NCBI RefSeq assembly: GCF_003086295.3
Contig: NC_092048.1
Location: forward strand, 42,842,425-42,906,424
Direction: 5' to 3'
DNA length: 64,000 nucleotides
From: Arachis hypogaea
Lineage: Eukaryota > Streptophyta > Magnoliopsida > Fabales > Fabaceae
Position numbers and translations under genes: made by a program. Every line of letters starts with the position of its first letter. Positions within the stretch are counted from its first letter, which is position 1. This document shows positions 1 to 11,800 of this stretch, in pieces. Under the pieces are notes generated by a model. It had not been told where the DNA came from. It searched no databases and saw only the letters and a program-made list of their open reading frames with translations.

Positions 1-278
1 GGTTCTTAAGCACACTCTTCTTTTTGCTTTGGACCTTGACTTTAACCGCTCAGTCTCAAGTTTTCACTTGACACCTTCACGCCACAAGCACATGGTTAGG
101 GACAGCTTGGCTTAGCCGCTTAGGCCGGGATTTTATTCCTTTAGGCCCTCCTATCCACTGATGCTCAAAGCCTTGGGGTGCTTTTTATTACCCTTGCCTT
201 TTGGTTTTAAGGGCTATTGACTTTTTACTCTTGCCTTTTGGTTTTAAGAGCTTTGGCTTTTTCTGCTTGCTTTTTCTA

Positions 279-309
<31 letters not shown>

Positions 310-726
310 TTCTGCAAGCTTTTGTATTCACTGCTTTTTCTTGCTTCAAGAATCATTTTTATGATTTTTCAGATTATCAATAACATGTCTCATGTTCATC
401 ATTCTTTCAAGAGCCAACATATTTAACAGTCTTAAACATCAAATTCAAAAGACATATGCACTGTTCAAGCATTCATTCAGAAGACAGAGAGCATTGCCAC
501 CACATATAAATAATTAGAATTTATCTTATTAAAAACTCGAAAAAATATTGCCTCTTATTCTAAAGAAATTCTTCTATTTTATTCATGTTTAATGATGATG
601 ATAAAATTAAATTTTAGCTTAATTGGGGATAAAATCAAAAATATAGATACTAATTACTACTATATGACTCCTAAGGTAAAACTAAAATAAAAACAGTTAT
701 CACAGAGTTAAGGCTAAGATTGGAAT
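1..726 (-). other. Element A noncoding region between ORF3 and the 3' LTR
   Basis: No coding capacity is seen. The stretch matches element B at 14927-15605 and element E at 50370-51100 in inverted orientation. It holds T-rich tracts and a (TA)n microsatellite at about 278-301 that is not prominent in B. The final purine-rich module and the 3' LTR lie outside the window. Confidence 0.7.
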
Positions 727-1860
727 TTAACAACCTTTGTTCTGGGAAGTGGATGTTCCTCTAATCTGCGGGGTGCTTGGTCCTTCAAGAGATAATTTCT
801 GGCGCTTCAATTCCCTTAAATCACGCCCTTGCTCCTCCTGTTCTTTAAGCAAATAGCAAAGAATGCTACTTTGTTCCTTCTGTTCTTTCTGTATTTATTC
901 CATAGCTTCTTGCATCTTGGTAATAGATGTTTCAAGATACTCCCAGTATTCAGATTGAGGGATTTCTGGGAGAATTTCCCGTGTTCTCTTCTTGATGGGG
1001 TCATCTTGTGATTGTTTTTTTTCCATTGATGCTTTGGTGATTGGTCGCTCAACTGAGATATACTCAGTTATTCCCATCCTTACTCCAGCGTCCTTGCAGA
1101 GCATAGAAATCAAGCTCGGATAAGCCAACCTGGCATCTTTGGAATTTTTGTTTGCAATTTTGTAGAATTCAGTTGAAATCAGTTGATGAACTTCCACTTC
1201 TTTTCCCATCATGATGCAATGGATCATCACTGCTCTTCTAATAGTGACTTCAGAACGGTTGCTAGTGGGCAGCAGAGAATGCCCAATGAAGTCCAACCAT
1301 CCTCTGGCGACTGGTTTGAGATCTTCTCTTTTGAGTTGATTTGGGATACCCTTCGTGCTGGTGGTCCACCTGGCTCCAGGGATGCATATATCCTCTAGAA
1401 TCTTATCTAGGCCCTTGTCTGTTCTCATCATTCTCCTATTGAAGGAGTCTAGATCATCTTTCAGCTGAGGTAGCTTTAAGATCTCCCTGATCTTGTCAGG
1501 GTGGGTATGAACAATCTTTCCTCTGACCAAGGTCCGATAGTCATAGATAGCAGATCCAGATAGTCTTTGCCTGTCTGTATGCCACATATTAGCATAGAAC
1601 TCCTGGACCATATTCCTTCCCACTTTCGTTTCAGGATTGGCTAGGATCTCCCAGTTCCTGATTCGGATTTGCTCCTGGATCTCTGGATATTCGTCTTCTT
1701 TCAGATCGAATCTAGCTTCCGGAATCACTGATCTTAGACCCATTATTTTGTAATAATGGTTTGAATGTTCTTTAGTTAAGAACTTCCCTTGCTTCCAAAG
1801 TGGTTTTGGAACACTCTCTTTCTTGCCTCTTGGAGTGGGTTGTTTTCCTTTAGGAGCCAT
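727..1860 (-). pseudogene. Element A ORF3 (env-position protein, plant transposon protein domain type)
   Basis: The frame of 378 codons starts at the ATG at 1858-1860 (MAPKGKQPTP) and ends at a TAA at 727-729. One in-frame TAA at 895-897 cuts it after 321 residues. It lies downstream of pol, where Athila elements carry an env-like ORF, but I see no signal peptide or membrane segment. The N-terminus is basic (K/R/P-rich). Motifs such as EFYANMW and VRGKIVH recall the domain annotated in plants as putative plant transposon protein. The C-terminus is Gln/Glu-rich and probably coiled-coil. Element B has the same frame with the same length. Function is unknown. The start is supported by the conserved hairpin module just upstream in both copies. 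Confidence 0.75.
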
Positions 1861-1897
1861 GATCTTAGTGGGTATGGTTTAGTGATCACGGATAAAC

Positions 1898-1933
1898 ACA
1901 CCAAACTTAGAGGTTTGCTTGTCCTCAAGCAAA
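1898..1933 (-). promoter_or_regulatory. Hairpin plus TAAGTTTGGTGT module upstream of A ORF3
   Basis: On the minus strand an 8-bp stem (TTTGCTTG with CAAGCAAA) encloses loop AGGA at 1922-1925 and is followed by CTCTAAGTTTGGTGTG. The module lies about 40 bp before the ORF3 start and matches element B at 13734-13770. A very similar module sits immediately before the 3' LTRs of B, D and E. Its role is not known to me. An internal plus-strand priming site or a signal for ORF3 expression are possibilities. Confidence 0.6.
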
Positions 1934-2420
1934 AGAAAAGAAAGGAGAGGGATAGAAGGAGAGCTAGTGTAGGATGGTGGATGAGAGGGGAGGGAGGCCG
2001 AATCCATATTTAAAGGGAGAGGGGGTGGGTTATTTCGAAAATACAAAGAAAGATAAGATAGAAGATATGATTTAAGATTGAAAAGATATGAAAGATATTT
2101 GAAAAAAGATAGATTTGGATTTTTGAAAAAGATAGTATGGAAATTTGAAAAAGATATTGATTAGTTGAGAAGATTTTTGAATGAAAAGGGATAGATTTGT
2201 TTTGAAAATTTTGAAAAAGGGTTGAATTGGATAAAAAAAGGATTTGTGCTTATGGATTAAGATATATTTGATATTTTTAAAATAGGGTTTTTAGAAATTA
2301 GGGATTTTAGAAATCAGGGTTCTTAACATGTTTATGCAAGAAATCATGAATTGAAACATGAAAATTAAATTTAGAATGAAAAATATGAAGTAAAAACGAA
2401 TTCACCTCCTCCCCACCATC
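1934..2420 (-). other. Element A noncoding region upstream of ORF3
   Basis: Apart from the hairpin module there is only purine-rich (on the plus strand) low-complexity sequence with many AAAGATA and TTTGAAAA runs. It matches B at 13230-13733. A TATA-like ATATTTAAAGG occurs at about 2008-2018, read on the minus strand as CCTTTAAATAT. It could be a promoter for ORF3, but I have no other support for that. Confidence 0.5.
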
Positions 2421-2722
2421 CTGGCGTCTGAACGCCCAAATGCTGCCTCTCTTGGGCGTTCAACGCCCAGCTGTTGCTTCTTTCTGGCGTTGAACGCTAA
2501 GAACTCCTTTGTCACTGGGCATTTTTCTGAACGCCCAGGACGCTGTAAATCTGGCGTTAAACACCCAGAAGGAGCTTCTTTCTGGCGTTCAACACCCAGA
2601 AGATGCTTCTGTCTGGCGTTTAACGCCCAGATGGCTATCCTTACTAGCGTTCAACGCCCAGTGGATGCTTCTTTTGGGCGTTGAACGCCCAAAACAGACT
2701 CTTACTGGCGTTTTCTTGCCAG
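2421..2722. repeat. 31-bp-phased palindrome array in the A pol-ORF3 spacer
   Basis: Ten copies of a word close to CTGGCGTTNAACGCCAG occur here, with cores starting at 2423, 2455, 2486, 2518, 2553, 2584, 2615, 2646, 2677 and 2707. Steps are 30-32 bp except for one of 35. Sequence between words differs from unit to unit. The word is a near-perfect inverted repeat around one central base. Equivalent arrays lie in B at 12977-13217 and E at 49658-49865. Confidence 0.9.
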
Positions 2723-2871
2723 TGAGCTCTTTTTCTCTGTTTTGTGTGCAGAATCCTTCTGTAACCCTGTGAACTTATACAATTGACTCTTTACCTTAGT
2801 ATCAGTGAACTTTATATAAACAAATAAAATCAAGAATAGGGCAAAATGCTTAGAGGAAGTGATGCCCCATG

Positions 2872-2889
2872 GCTGGGTTGCCTCCCAGC
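2872..2889 (-). promoter_or_regulatory. Conserved post-pol hairpin, loop AGGCAA (element A)
   Basis: On the minus strand GCTGGG pairs with CCCAGC around the loop AGGCAA, about 42 bases after the pol stop and just after GAAGCGCTT. The same loop at the same position occurs in B (12780-12797), D (31536-31553) and E (49497-49512), with C:G replaced by T:A in the D and E stems. A structured RNA signal is likely. Its function is unknown to me. Confidence 0.65.
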
Positions 2890-2930
2890 AAGCGCTTCTT
2901 TATTGTCTTTAGCTGGACCTTGCTGAGCTT

Positions 2931-5329
2931 TTAATCTAGCTTCAGCCTTGAGCACTCTTGCTCAACATTGCCTTCAAGATAGTGCTTGATTCTCTGTCCA
3001 TTAACAATGAACTTCTTGTTAGAATCAATATCTTGAAGCTCCACATAACCATATGGTGATACACTTGTAATCACATATAGTCCCCTCCACCGGGACTTCA
3101 GTTTCCCGGGGAATAGCCTGAGCCTAGAGTTAAACAACAGAACCTTTTGTCTTGGTTCAAAGATTCTAGATGACAGCTTTCTGTCATGCCACTTTTTTTA
3201 TTTTTCTTTATAAAGCTTGGCATTTTCGAAAGCAGTGAATCTGAATTCCTCTAGCTCATTTAGCTGGAGCAATCTTTTTTCTCCAGCTAATTTGGCATCA
3301 AAGTTTAGGAATCTGGTTGCCCAGTAGGCTTTATGTTCCAGTTCCACGGACAGGTGGCATGCCTTACCATACACAAGTTGGTATGGAGAGGTCCCTATAG
3401 GAGTCTTGAATGCTGTTCTGTAAGCCCACAGAGCATCATCCAAGCTTCGTGCCCAATCCTTTCTACGGGTACTTACAGTCCGTTCCAGGATTCTTTTTAG
3501 TTCTCTGTTAGAGACTTCAGCTTGCCCATTTGTCTGTGGATGATATGGAGTCGCCACCTTGTGGCGAATCCCATACCGGACCATGGCAGAGTCAAGCTGT
3601 TTGTTGCAGAAGTGAGTGCCCCCATCACTGATTAGTACCCTGGGAACACCAAACCTGCTGAATATATGTTTCTGGAGGAACTTCAGCACTGTTTTAGTAT
3701 CATTGGTGGGTGTGGCAATGGCCTCAACCCATTTTGATACATAGTCAACTGCCACCAGAATATAAGTGTTTGAGTATGATGGTGGGAAAGGCCCCATGAA
3801 ATCAATACCCCATACATCAAACAACTCAATCTCCAAGATTCCTTGTTGAGGCATGGCGTAACTGTGAGGCAAATTACCAGCTCTCTGGCAACTATCACAG
3901 TTATGTACAAACTCTCGGGAATCTCTGTAGAGTGTAGGCCAGTAGAAGCCACATTGGAGGACCTTGGTGACTGTTCGCTCACCTCCGAAATGACCTCTAT
4001 ATTGTGACCCATGGCAATGCCATAAGATCCTTTGTGCTTCTTCTTTAGGCACACACCTACGGATTATGCCATCTGCACATCTCTTAAAGAGATAGGGTTC
4101 ATCCCACAAGTAGTACTTTGCATCAATAATTATTTTTTTCTTTTGTTGCCTGCTGTATTCCTTGGGAATGAACCTTGCAGCTTTGTAGTTTGCAATGTCT
4201 GAAAACCATGGTGTTTCCTGAATGGCAAACAAATGCTCATCAGGAAAGGTCTCAGAGATTTCAAGAGAGGAGAATGACGTCCCTTCTATTGGCTCTATCC
4301 GGGACAGATGGTCAGCCACTTGGTTCTCTGTCCCTTTTTTGTCTCTTATTTCTATATCAAACTCTTGCAGAAGCAACACCCATCTTATGAGTCTGGGTTT
4401 TGAATCCTGCTTTGTGAGTAGATATTTAAGAGCAGCATGATCTGTGTACACAATCACTTTTGATCCTACTAAGTATGATCTAAACTTGTCAATGGCATAA
4501 ACCACTGCAAGCAATTCTTTTTCTGTGGTTGTGTAATTTTTCTGGGCATCATTCAAAACACGGCTAGCATAATAAATGACATGCAGAAGCTTGTCATGCC
4601 TCTGCCCCAGTACTGCACCAATGGCGTGATCACTGGCATCACACATTAGCTCAAATGGTAATGTCCAGTCTGGTGCAGAAATAACTGGTGCTGTGACCAG
4701 CTTGGCTTTTAGCATTTCAAATGCCTACAGACACTCTGTGTCAAACACAAATGGCGTGTCAGCAGCTAGCAGATTGCTCAGAGGTTTTGCGATTTTTGAA
4801 AAATCCTTTATAAACCTCCTATAGAATCCTGCATGCCCCAGAAAGCTTCTAATTGCCTTAACATTGGCAGGTGGTGGTAATTTTTCAATTACCTCTATTT
4901 TTGCTTGATCCACCTCTATTCCCTTGTTTGAAATTTTATGCCCAAGGACAATCCCTTCAGTCACCATAAAGTGACATTTTTCCCAGTTTAAAACCAGGTT
5001 GGTCTCTTGGCATCTTTTTAGAACTAGTTTCAGGTGATCAAGACAGGAGCTGAATGAGTCTCCATATACTGAGAAGTCATCCATGAAGACTTCCAAAAAT
5101 TTTTTCACCATATCAGAGAAAATAGAGAGCATGCATCTCTGGAAGGTTGCAGGCGCATTACACAGCCCAAATGGCATCCTTCTATAAGCAAACACTCCAA
5201 ATGGACATGTGAATGTTGTTTTCTCTTGATCCTGGGGATCTACTGCAATCTGGTTATAGCCTGAGTAGTCATCCAAAAAGTAGTAATAATCATGACCTGC
5301 CAATCTTTCTAGCATCTGGTCTATGAATG
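2931..5329 (-). pseudogene. Element A pol, C-terminal part: RT (from the palm), RNase H, integrase
   Basis: The frame runs leftwards from the B insertion point. It contains RT with MPFGLCNAPATFQR and the catalytic FMDDFSVYGD, RNase H with [21 protein letters not shown] and [10 protein letters not shown], the integrase HHCC finger ([13 protein letters not shown] to CDSCQRAGN), and the D,D,E core ([31 protein letters not shown]). The C-terminal segment (SRLRLFPGKLKSRW) ends at 2931. Two in-frame stops interrupt it: TAG at 4725-4727 (a Gln codon in B) and TAA at 3198-3200 after YKEK. The second is also present in B. There is no chromodomain, as expected for Athila. Frame is otherwise kept throughout. 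Confidence 0.9.
5325..5329. repeat. Target site duplication GAATG, left copy (element B)
   Basis: GAATG lies directly before the first base of B's 5' LTR and is repeated at 17550-17554 directly after the 3' LTR. Removing B and one copy rejoins A's RT between FPLPF and IDQML, which proves the insertion. Confidence 0.95.
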
Positions 5330-6865
5330 TGATGAGCGGATATTTTATACGCTATTTGGGGTTAATTTCATATAGATTTTAGTATGTTTTAGTTGGTTTT
5401 TAGTTTATTTTCATTAGTTTCTAGGCAAAATTCATATTTTTGGACTTTACTATGAGTTTGTGTGTTTTTCTGTAATTTTAGGTATTTTCTGGCTGAAATT
5501 GAGGGAGCTGAGCAAAAATCTGATTCAGGCTGAAAAAGGACTGCTGATGCTGTTGGATTCTGACCTTTCTGCACTCAAAATGGATTTTCTGGAGATACAA
5601 AACTCCAAATGGCGTGCTTTCAATTGCGTTGGAAAGTAGACATCCAGGGCTTTCCAGAAATATATAATAGTCCATACTTTGCTCAAGGATAGACGACGTA
5701 AACTGGCGTTCAACGCCAGTTCTCTGTCCAATTCTGGCATCCAGCGCCAGAAACAAGTTGCAAGTTGGAGTTCAACGCCAGAAAAGGATCCAAAGCTGGC
5801 GTTGAACGCCCAAAACAGCCCTAGGCACGTGAAAGCTTTAGTCTCAGCCCCAGCACACACCAAGTGGGCCCCAGAAGTGGATTTCTGCACTATCTGTCAT
5901 AGTTTACTCATTTTCTGTAAACCTAGGTTACTAGTTTAGTATTTAAACAACTTTTAGAGATTTATTTTGTATCTCATGACATTTTAGATCTGAACTTTGT
6001 ATCCTTTGACGGCATGAGTCTCTAAACTCCATTGTTGGGGGTGAGGAGCTCTGCTGTGTCTCGATGAATTAATGCAAGTATTTCTGTTTTTCATTCAAAC
6101 ATGCGTGTTCCTATCTAAGATATCCATTCGTGCCTAACTATGGAAAGGGTGATGATCAGTGACACTCATCACCTTCCTCAATCCATGAACGTGTGTCTGA
6201 CAATCAGTTCCGTTCTACATCAGATTGAATGAATATCTCTTAGATTCCCTAATCAGAATCTCTGTGGTATAAGCTAGATTGATGGCGGCATTCATGAGAA
6301 TCCGGAAAGTCTAAACCTTGTCTGTGGTATTCCGAGTAGGATTCTGGGATTGGATGGCTGTGACGAACTTCAAACTCGCGAGTGCTGGGCGTAGTGTCAG
6401 ACGCAAAAGGATAGTAAATCCTATTCCGGTACGACTGAGAACCTGCAGATGATTAGCCGTGCGGTGATAGCGCACCTGGACCCTTTTCACTGGAAGGATG
6501 GATGGTAGCCATTGACAACGGTGATCCACCTACACACAGCTTGCCATAGGAGGACGTGCGTGCTTGAATTAGAGGACAGAGGAAAGCAGAGATTCTGAAG
6601 ACAAAGCATCTCCAAAACTCCAACATATTATCCATTACTGCTTAACAAGTAACCTTTAATCCATGCTCTCTTGTTTATTCGCAACTCAACTGATAAATAT
6701 AATTGACTTCCTGACTAAGAATTGCAAGATAACCATAGATTGCTTCAAACCAACAATCTCCGTGGGATTCGACCCTTACTCATGTAAGGTATTACTTGGA
6801 CGACCCAGTGCACTTGCTGGTTAGTGGTACGAGTGTGAAAAGTGTGATTCACAATTCGTGCACCA
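5330..6865 (+). repeat. Element B 5' LTR
   Basis: The LTR runs TGATGAGCGGATATTTTATACGC to ATTCGTGCACCA in outline, with 5'-TG and CA-3' ends, and is repeated at 16018-17549. A TATA-like TATTTAAA lies at about 5940-5947, with the palindrome array 120-235 bp upstream of it. U3 would therefore contain the array. I cannot place the polyadenylation site with confidence. Confidence 0.95.
5703..5815. repeat. 31-bp-phased palindrome array in the B 5' LTR
   Basis: Four words with cores at 5705, 5736, 5767 and 5798 are spaced exactly 31, 31 and 31 bp. The first is the perfect CTGGCGTTCAACGCCAG. The others are decayed (GGCATCCAGCGCC, GGAGTTCAACGCC) or intact (GGCGTTGAACGCC). The same array is in the 3' LTR at about 16387-16500. 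Its position upstream of the TATA-like box suits a protein-binding or enhancer-like role, which is inference. Confidence 0.88.
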
Positions 6866-6871
6866 AGTTTT

Positions 6872-6889
6872 TGGCGCCGTTGCCGGGGA
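6872..6889 (+). other. Element B primer binding site, tRNA-Asp
   Basis: TGGCGCCGTTGCCGGGGA starts 6 bases after the LTR and is the exact complement of the 3' end of plant tRNA-Asp(GTC). This is the usual primer for Athila-lineage elements. Confidence 0.92.
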
Positions 6890-7629
6890 TTGTTCGTGTT
6901 TGAACAAATGACGGTTTATTTTGTTGCTTAGATTAGAAAAATTTTTCTTTTTGGTTTAGAGTCTCTTATTATTGTTCTTGGTTAAAAATATCCTTCTTCA
7001 AAACAAGTCTTACATTTATTGCCCAATTGGCTAGAGTGTTGGTTTATGTTCTTGATGATTGGGCACCAGTTCTATTAAAAATCTTTTTCAAAAATAATTT
7101 TTCCTTGATTAAATCTTGTGCCAAACTTTAAGTTTGGTGTTTTCTTGTTGATTTTTTCTTTGGTGTTTGAAAATTTTATTTTGGTTTTCTAAAAATTTTA
7201 AGTTTGGTGTTCCTTATTCATGTTCTTGTGTTCTTGTGAATCTTCAAAGTGTTCTTGAGTTTTTCCTTGTGTCTTGATCTTAAAATTTTTAAGTTTGGTG
7301 TTCCTTGGTGTTTTCCCTTCAAAAATTTTCGAAAACAAGGAGCATTAGATCTAAAAATTTTAAATCTTGTGCTATTTTATTGTTTTTCTCTCTCCTCCTT
7401 AAATTCAAAAATATCTCCCCTCTCTATTTTAAAACAAATTTTCAAAAATTATTCTTAAAAAAAAATTCATACCTTTTTCAAAACTTTCTAACCACTTTCT
7501 CTCTCCTCAGTTTTTTGAAATTCTTCACCCATTTTTATTTATTTTATTTTAATTTTTTTATTTCAAAAATAAAATAAATTAAAAAAATATTATTTTTATT
7601 CTATTTTACATCATCTCCCTTTCTCCATC
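6890..7629 (+). other. Element B leader between primer site and gag
   Basis: This is noncoding, T-rich sequence. It contains three copies of TTTAAGTTTGGTGTT or close variants (about 7128, 7197 and 7289) and AATTTTCGAAAA-like runs. A tRNA-like stretch at 7021-7067 contains TTGGCTAGAGTGTTGG and is bracketed by the complementary GCCCAAT and ATTGGGC. The gag start is at 7630. Confidence 0.6.
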
Positions 7630-8854
7630 ATGGATCTAAGCGGAAATGAACAGTCCAGGAGGACTCTGAGGTCATATGCTAACCCCTCTACTGCTTCATA
7701 TGGGAGCAGTATCTGCATACCCTCCATTGGAGTCAGTAGCTTTGAGCTGAATCCTCAACTCATCATCATGGTGCAGCAAAATTGCCAGTATTCCGGTCTT
7801 CCACAGGAAGAACCTACAGAGTTTCTGGCACAATTTTTACAAATTGCTGACACAGTACATGATAAGGAAATAGATCAGGATGTCTACAGACTATTACTGT
7901 TTCCATTTGCTGTAAAAGATCAAGCTAAGAGGTGGTTAAATAACCAACCTAAAGCCAGCATAAGAACATGGAAACAGCTGACAGAAAAATTCCTGAATCA
8001 ATACTTTGCCCCCAAAACGGATGACACAGCTAAGGCTGGACATCCAAGGCTTTAAACAAGGAGATAAGGAATCTCTTTATGATGCCTGGGAGAGATACAG
8101 AGAGATGCTACGAAAATGCCCCTCTGAAATATTTTCAGAGTGGGTTCAGTTAGACATCTTCTAATATGGGCTTGCAGAAGGAGCTCAGATGTCTCTAGAT
8201 TACTCAGCTGGTAGATCTATCCACATGAGAAAGACAATTGAAGAGGCTCAAGAGCTCATTGATACAGTTGCCAGGAATCAGCATCTGTACCTAAGCAGTG
8301 ACCCTTCCATGAAAGAAGAGGTTAAAACAGTAACTGCTGAACTCAGCCCTGTAAAACAAGCTGCTGAATTCAATTAGCAATTAGACTTTCTAACAAAGCA
8401 GTTAACCGAATTCAAGGATAAACTACAAGAGACAAGGATGGCTAATATAAATATGGAAGAACAATTGAAGCAAACAAAGCAGCAGCTGTCAAGACAAATA
8501 ACAGAAGAATGCCAAGCAGTTCAATTAAGAAGTGGGAAAACATTAAATACCCCACCTCAAGGCAGCAAAGAGCTAAGGAATGAGCAAACCACCCAAAATT
8601 TACCTGAGGACAGTAAGAGCCCAGGGAAAAATAATTCTGGCATTAAAACGCCAGCAATCTTGTCGAAGGATGGCGTTGAACGCCCAGACCATGCCCAAGA
8701 CTGGCGTTCAACGCCAGTAACAAGCAAGGACTGGCGTTCAACGCCAGAAACAAGCAAGGATCTGGCGTTGAACGCCTAAAATGGGCAAGATCTGGCGCTG
8801 AACGCCCAAAATGGGCACAGTTCTGGCGTTCAGACGTCAGGAACAGACAAGGAG
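7630..8854 (+). pseudogene. Element B gag
   Basis: The Gag capsid/nucleocapsid precursor begins MDLSGNEQSRRTL. It has the retrotransposon gag core (FLQIADTVHD, YRLLLFPFAVKDQAKRWL, KFLNQYF) followed by a coiled-coil-like Gln/Lys segment ending in ECQAVQLRSGKTLN. I see no CCHC zinc knuckle. A frameshift occurs near 8018, where FPPKRMTQLRL in the A copy becomes a different frame here. Stops follow at 8162-8164 (TAA), about 8375 (TAG) and 8777-8779 (TAA, from Gln). After the shift the frame is continuous with the protease-RT frame, so the original product was a single Gag-Pol polyprotein. The part from about 8640 is made of the palindrome array. Confidence 0.88.
8670..8840. repeat. Phased palindrome array inside B gag
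   Basis: Six words have cores at 8672, 8703, 8733, 8764, 8794 and 8825, with steps of 31, 30, 31, 30 and 31 bp. Because 31 is not a multiple of three, the same DNA word is translated in all three frames: GVERP, then WRSTP twice, then LALNA twice, then SGVQT. The DNA word is therefore conserved while the peptide is not. Confidence 0.9.
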
Positions 8855-11800
8855 TTGGCGTCTCACATCACTCCAGCTTCTAACTCTGGCACTCAATTGC
8901 CAGTGAGGGATCAGACACACACAAGTGCTGATGACAACCCCTCTAAAAAGGCTTCTTCAACCACTTCTGTAGGCAATAAACCTACAGCAACTAAGGTTGA
9001 GGAATATAAAGCCAAGATACCTTATCCTCAAAAACTCCGGAAAGAGGAACAGGATAAGCAATTTGCTCACTTTGCAGATTATCTCAGGACTCTTGAAATA
9101 AAGATTCCATTTGTAGAGGCACTTGAGCAAATACCTTCTTATGCCAAGTTCATGAAAGAGATCTTGAGTCATAAAAAGGATTGGAGAGAAACAGAAAGAG
9201 TTCTCCTCACTGAAGAATGCAGTGCAGTCATTCTAAAAAGCTTTCCTGAAAAGCTTAAAGACCCTGGGAGTTTTCTAATACCATGCATATTAGAAGGTAA
9301 TTGCACCAAGACAGCTTTGTGCGATCTTGGGGCAAGCATCAACCTAATACCTGCATCAACTATCAGAAAGCTTGGCTTAACTGAAGAAGTTAAACCAACC
9401 AAGATATGTCTCCAACTTGCTGATGGCTCCATTAAATACCCATCAGGCGTGATTGAAGACATGATTGTCAAAGTTGGGCCATTCGCCTTTCCCACTGACT
9501 TTGTAGTGCTGGAAATGGAGGAGCACAAGAGTGCTACTCTCATTTTAGGAAGACCCTTCCTAGCAACTGGACAAACCCTCATTGATGTCCAACAAGGGGA
9601 AATAACCCTGAGAGTCAATGATGATGAGTTTAAGTTGAATGCTATCAAAGCCATGCAGCATCCAGACACATCAAAAGACTGCATGAAAGTTGATCTTATT
9701 GACTCTTTGGTAGAAGAGATCAACATGGCTGAGAGTCTCGAATCAGAGTTGGAAGACATCTTTAAAGATGTTCAGCCTGAATTGGAGAATTCAGAGGAGA
9801 TGAAAGAGCCTATGAAAATTCCTCTAGAAGAGAAAAAACCTCCTAAACCCGAGCTCAAACCATTACCACCATCCCTGAAATATGTATTTCTGGGAGAAGG
9901 TGACACTTTTCCAGTGATCATAAGCTCTGCTTTAAATCCACAGGAAGAGAAAGCACTTATTCAAGTGCTAAGGACACACAAGACAGCTCTTGGGTGGTCC
10001 ATAGGTGACCTTAAGGGCATAAGCCCAGCTAGATGCATGCACAAAATCTTATTAGAGGATAATGCTAAACCAGTGGTTCAACCACAGAGGCGGCTAAATC
10101 CAGCCATGAAGGAAGTGGTGCAGAAAGAGGTCACCAAATTACTAAAGGCTGGGATTATTTATCCTATTTCTGATAGCCCCTGGGTGAGTCCTGTCCAAGT
10201 CGTCCCAAAAAAGGGAGGCATGACAGTGATCCATAATGAAAAAAATGAACTGGTTCCTACAAGAACAGTTACAGGGTGGCGCATGTGTATTGACTACAGA
10301 AGGCTCAATACAGCCACCAGAAAGGATCATTTTCCTTTACCATTCATAGACCAGATGCTAGAAAGACTGGCAGGTCATGATTATTACTGCTTTTTGGATG
10401 GCTACTTAGGCTATAACCAGATTGCAGTAGATCCACAAGATCAAGAGAAAACAGCATTCACATGTCCATCTGGAGTGTTCGCTTATAGAAGGATGCCATT
10501 TGGGCTGTGTAATGCGCCTGCAACCTTCCAGAGATGCATGCTCTCTATTTTCTCTGATATGGTGGAAAAATTTTTGGAGGTCTTCATGGATGACTTCTCA
10601 GTATATGGAGACTCATTCAGCTCCTGTCTTGATCACCTGAAACTTGTCCTAAAGAGATGCCAAGAGACCAACCTAGTCTTAAACTGGGAAAAATGCCACT
10701 TCATGGTGACTGAAGGGATTGTCCTTGGGCATAAAATCTCAAACAAGGGAATAGAGGTGGATCAAGCAAAAATAGAGGTAATTGAAAAATTACCACCACC
10801 TGCCAATGTTAAGGCAATTAGAAGCTTTCTGGGGCATGCAGGATTCTATAGGAGGTTTATAAAGGATTTTTTAAAAATCGCAAAACCTCTAAGTAATCTG
10901 CTAGCTGCTGAGACGCCATTTTTGTTTGACACAGAGTGTCTGCAGGCGTTTGAAACGCTGAAAGCTAAGCTGGTCATAGCACCAGTTATTTCCGCACCAA
11001 ACTGGACATTACCATTTGAGCTAATGTGTGATGCCAGTGATCACGCCATTGGTGCAGTATTGGGACAGAGGCATGACAAGCTTCTGCACGTCATTTATTA
11101 TGCTAGTCGCGTTTTAAATGATGCCCAGAAAAATTACACAACCACAGAAAAAGAATTACTTGCAGTGGTTTATGCCATTGACAAGTTCAGATCATACTTA
11201 GTAGGATCAAAAGTGATTGTGTATACTGACGATGCTGCTCTTAAATATCTACTCACAAAGCAGGATTCAAAACCCAGGCTCATCAGATGGGTGTTGCTTC
11301 TGCAAGAGTTTGATATAGAAATAAGAGACAGAAAAGGGACAGAGAACCAAGTGGCTGATCATCTGTCCCGGATAGAGCCAGTAGAAGGGACGTCCCTCCC
11401 CTCTCTTGAGATCTCTGAGACTTTTCCGGATGAACATTTATTTGCCATTCAGGAAACACCATGGTTTGCCGATATTGCAAACTATAAAGCTGCAAGGTTC
11501 ATACCCAAAGAGTACAACAGGCAACAGAAGAAAAAATTAATCACTGATGCAAAGTACTACTTGTGGGATGAACCCTATCTCTTTAAGAGATGTGCAGACG
11601 GAATAATCTGTAGGTGTGTTCCTAGAGAAGAAGCACAGAGGATCCTATGGCATTGCCATGGATCTCAATATGGAGGCCATTTCGGAGGTGAGCGAACATC
11701 CACCAAGGTCCTCCAATGTGGCTTCTATTGGCCCACACTCTATAAAGATTCCCGAGAGTTTGTACGTAACTGTGACAGTTGCCAAAGAGCTGGTAATCTA

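Larger units (their letters stand above)
1..5329 (-). mobile_element. Element A, Athila-like LTR retrotransposon, 3' half (split by element B)
   Basis: This is the downstream half of a minus-strand Ty3/gypsy element: most of pol, a palindrome-rich spacer, ORF3 and the start of the 3' noncoding region. By alignment with the same stretch of element B (around 15570-15605), the window begins about 0.4 kb before A's 3' LTR, so that LTR lies off the left edge. The pol frame stops at 5329 where B is inserted and resumes at 17550. The Athila assignment comes from the tRNA-Asp primer site on the other half, the gag-PR-RT-RNaseH-INT order and an extra ORF after pol, which are known traits of that lineage. 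Confidence 0.85.

Noticed and set aside
727..1860. True envelope gene making A and B endogenous retroviruses
   Set aside because: The position fits env, but I see no signal peptide, transmembrane helix or cleavage motif, and the sequence resembles a plant transposon protein domain.
2490..2772. Small frames across the GGCGTT arrays (also 8557-8757 minus and 12896-13174 minus)
   Set aside because: Their peptides are just the palindrome repeat read in arbitrary frames. They have no independent support.
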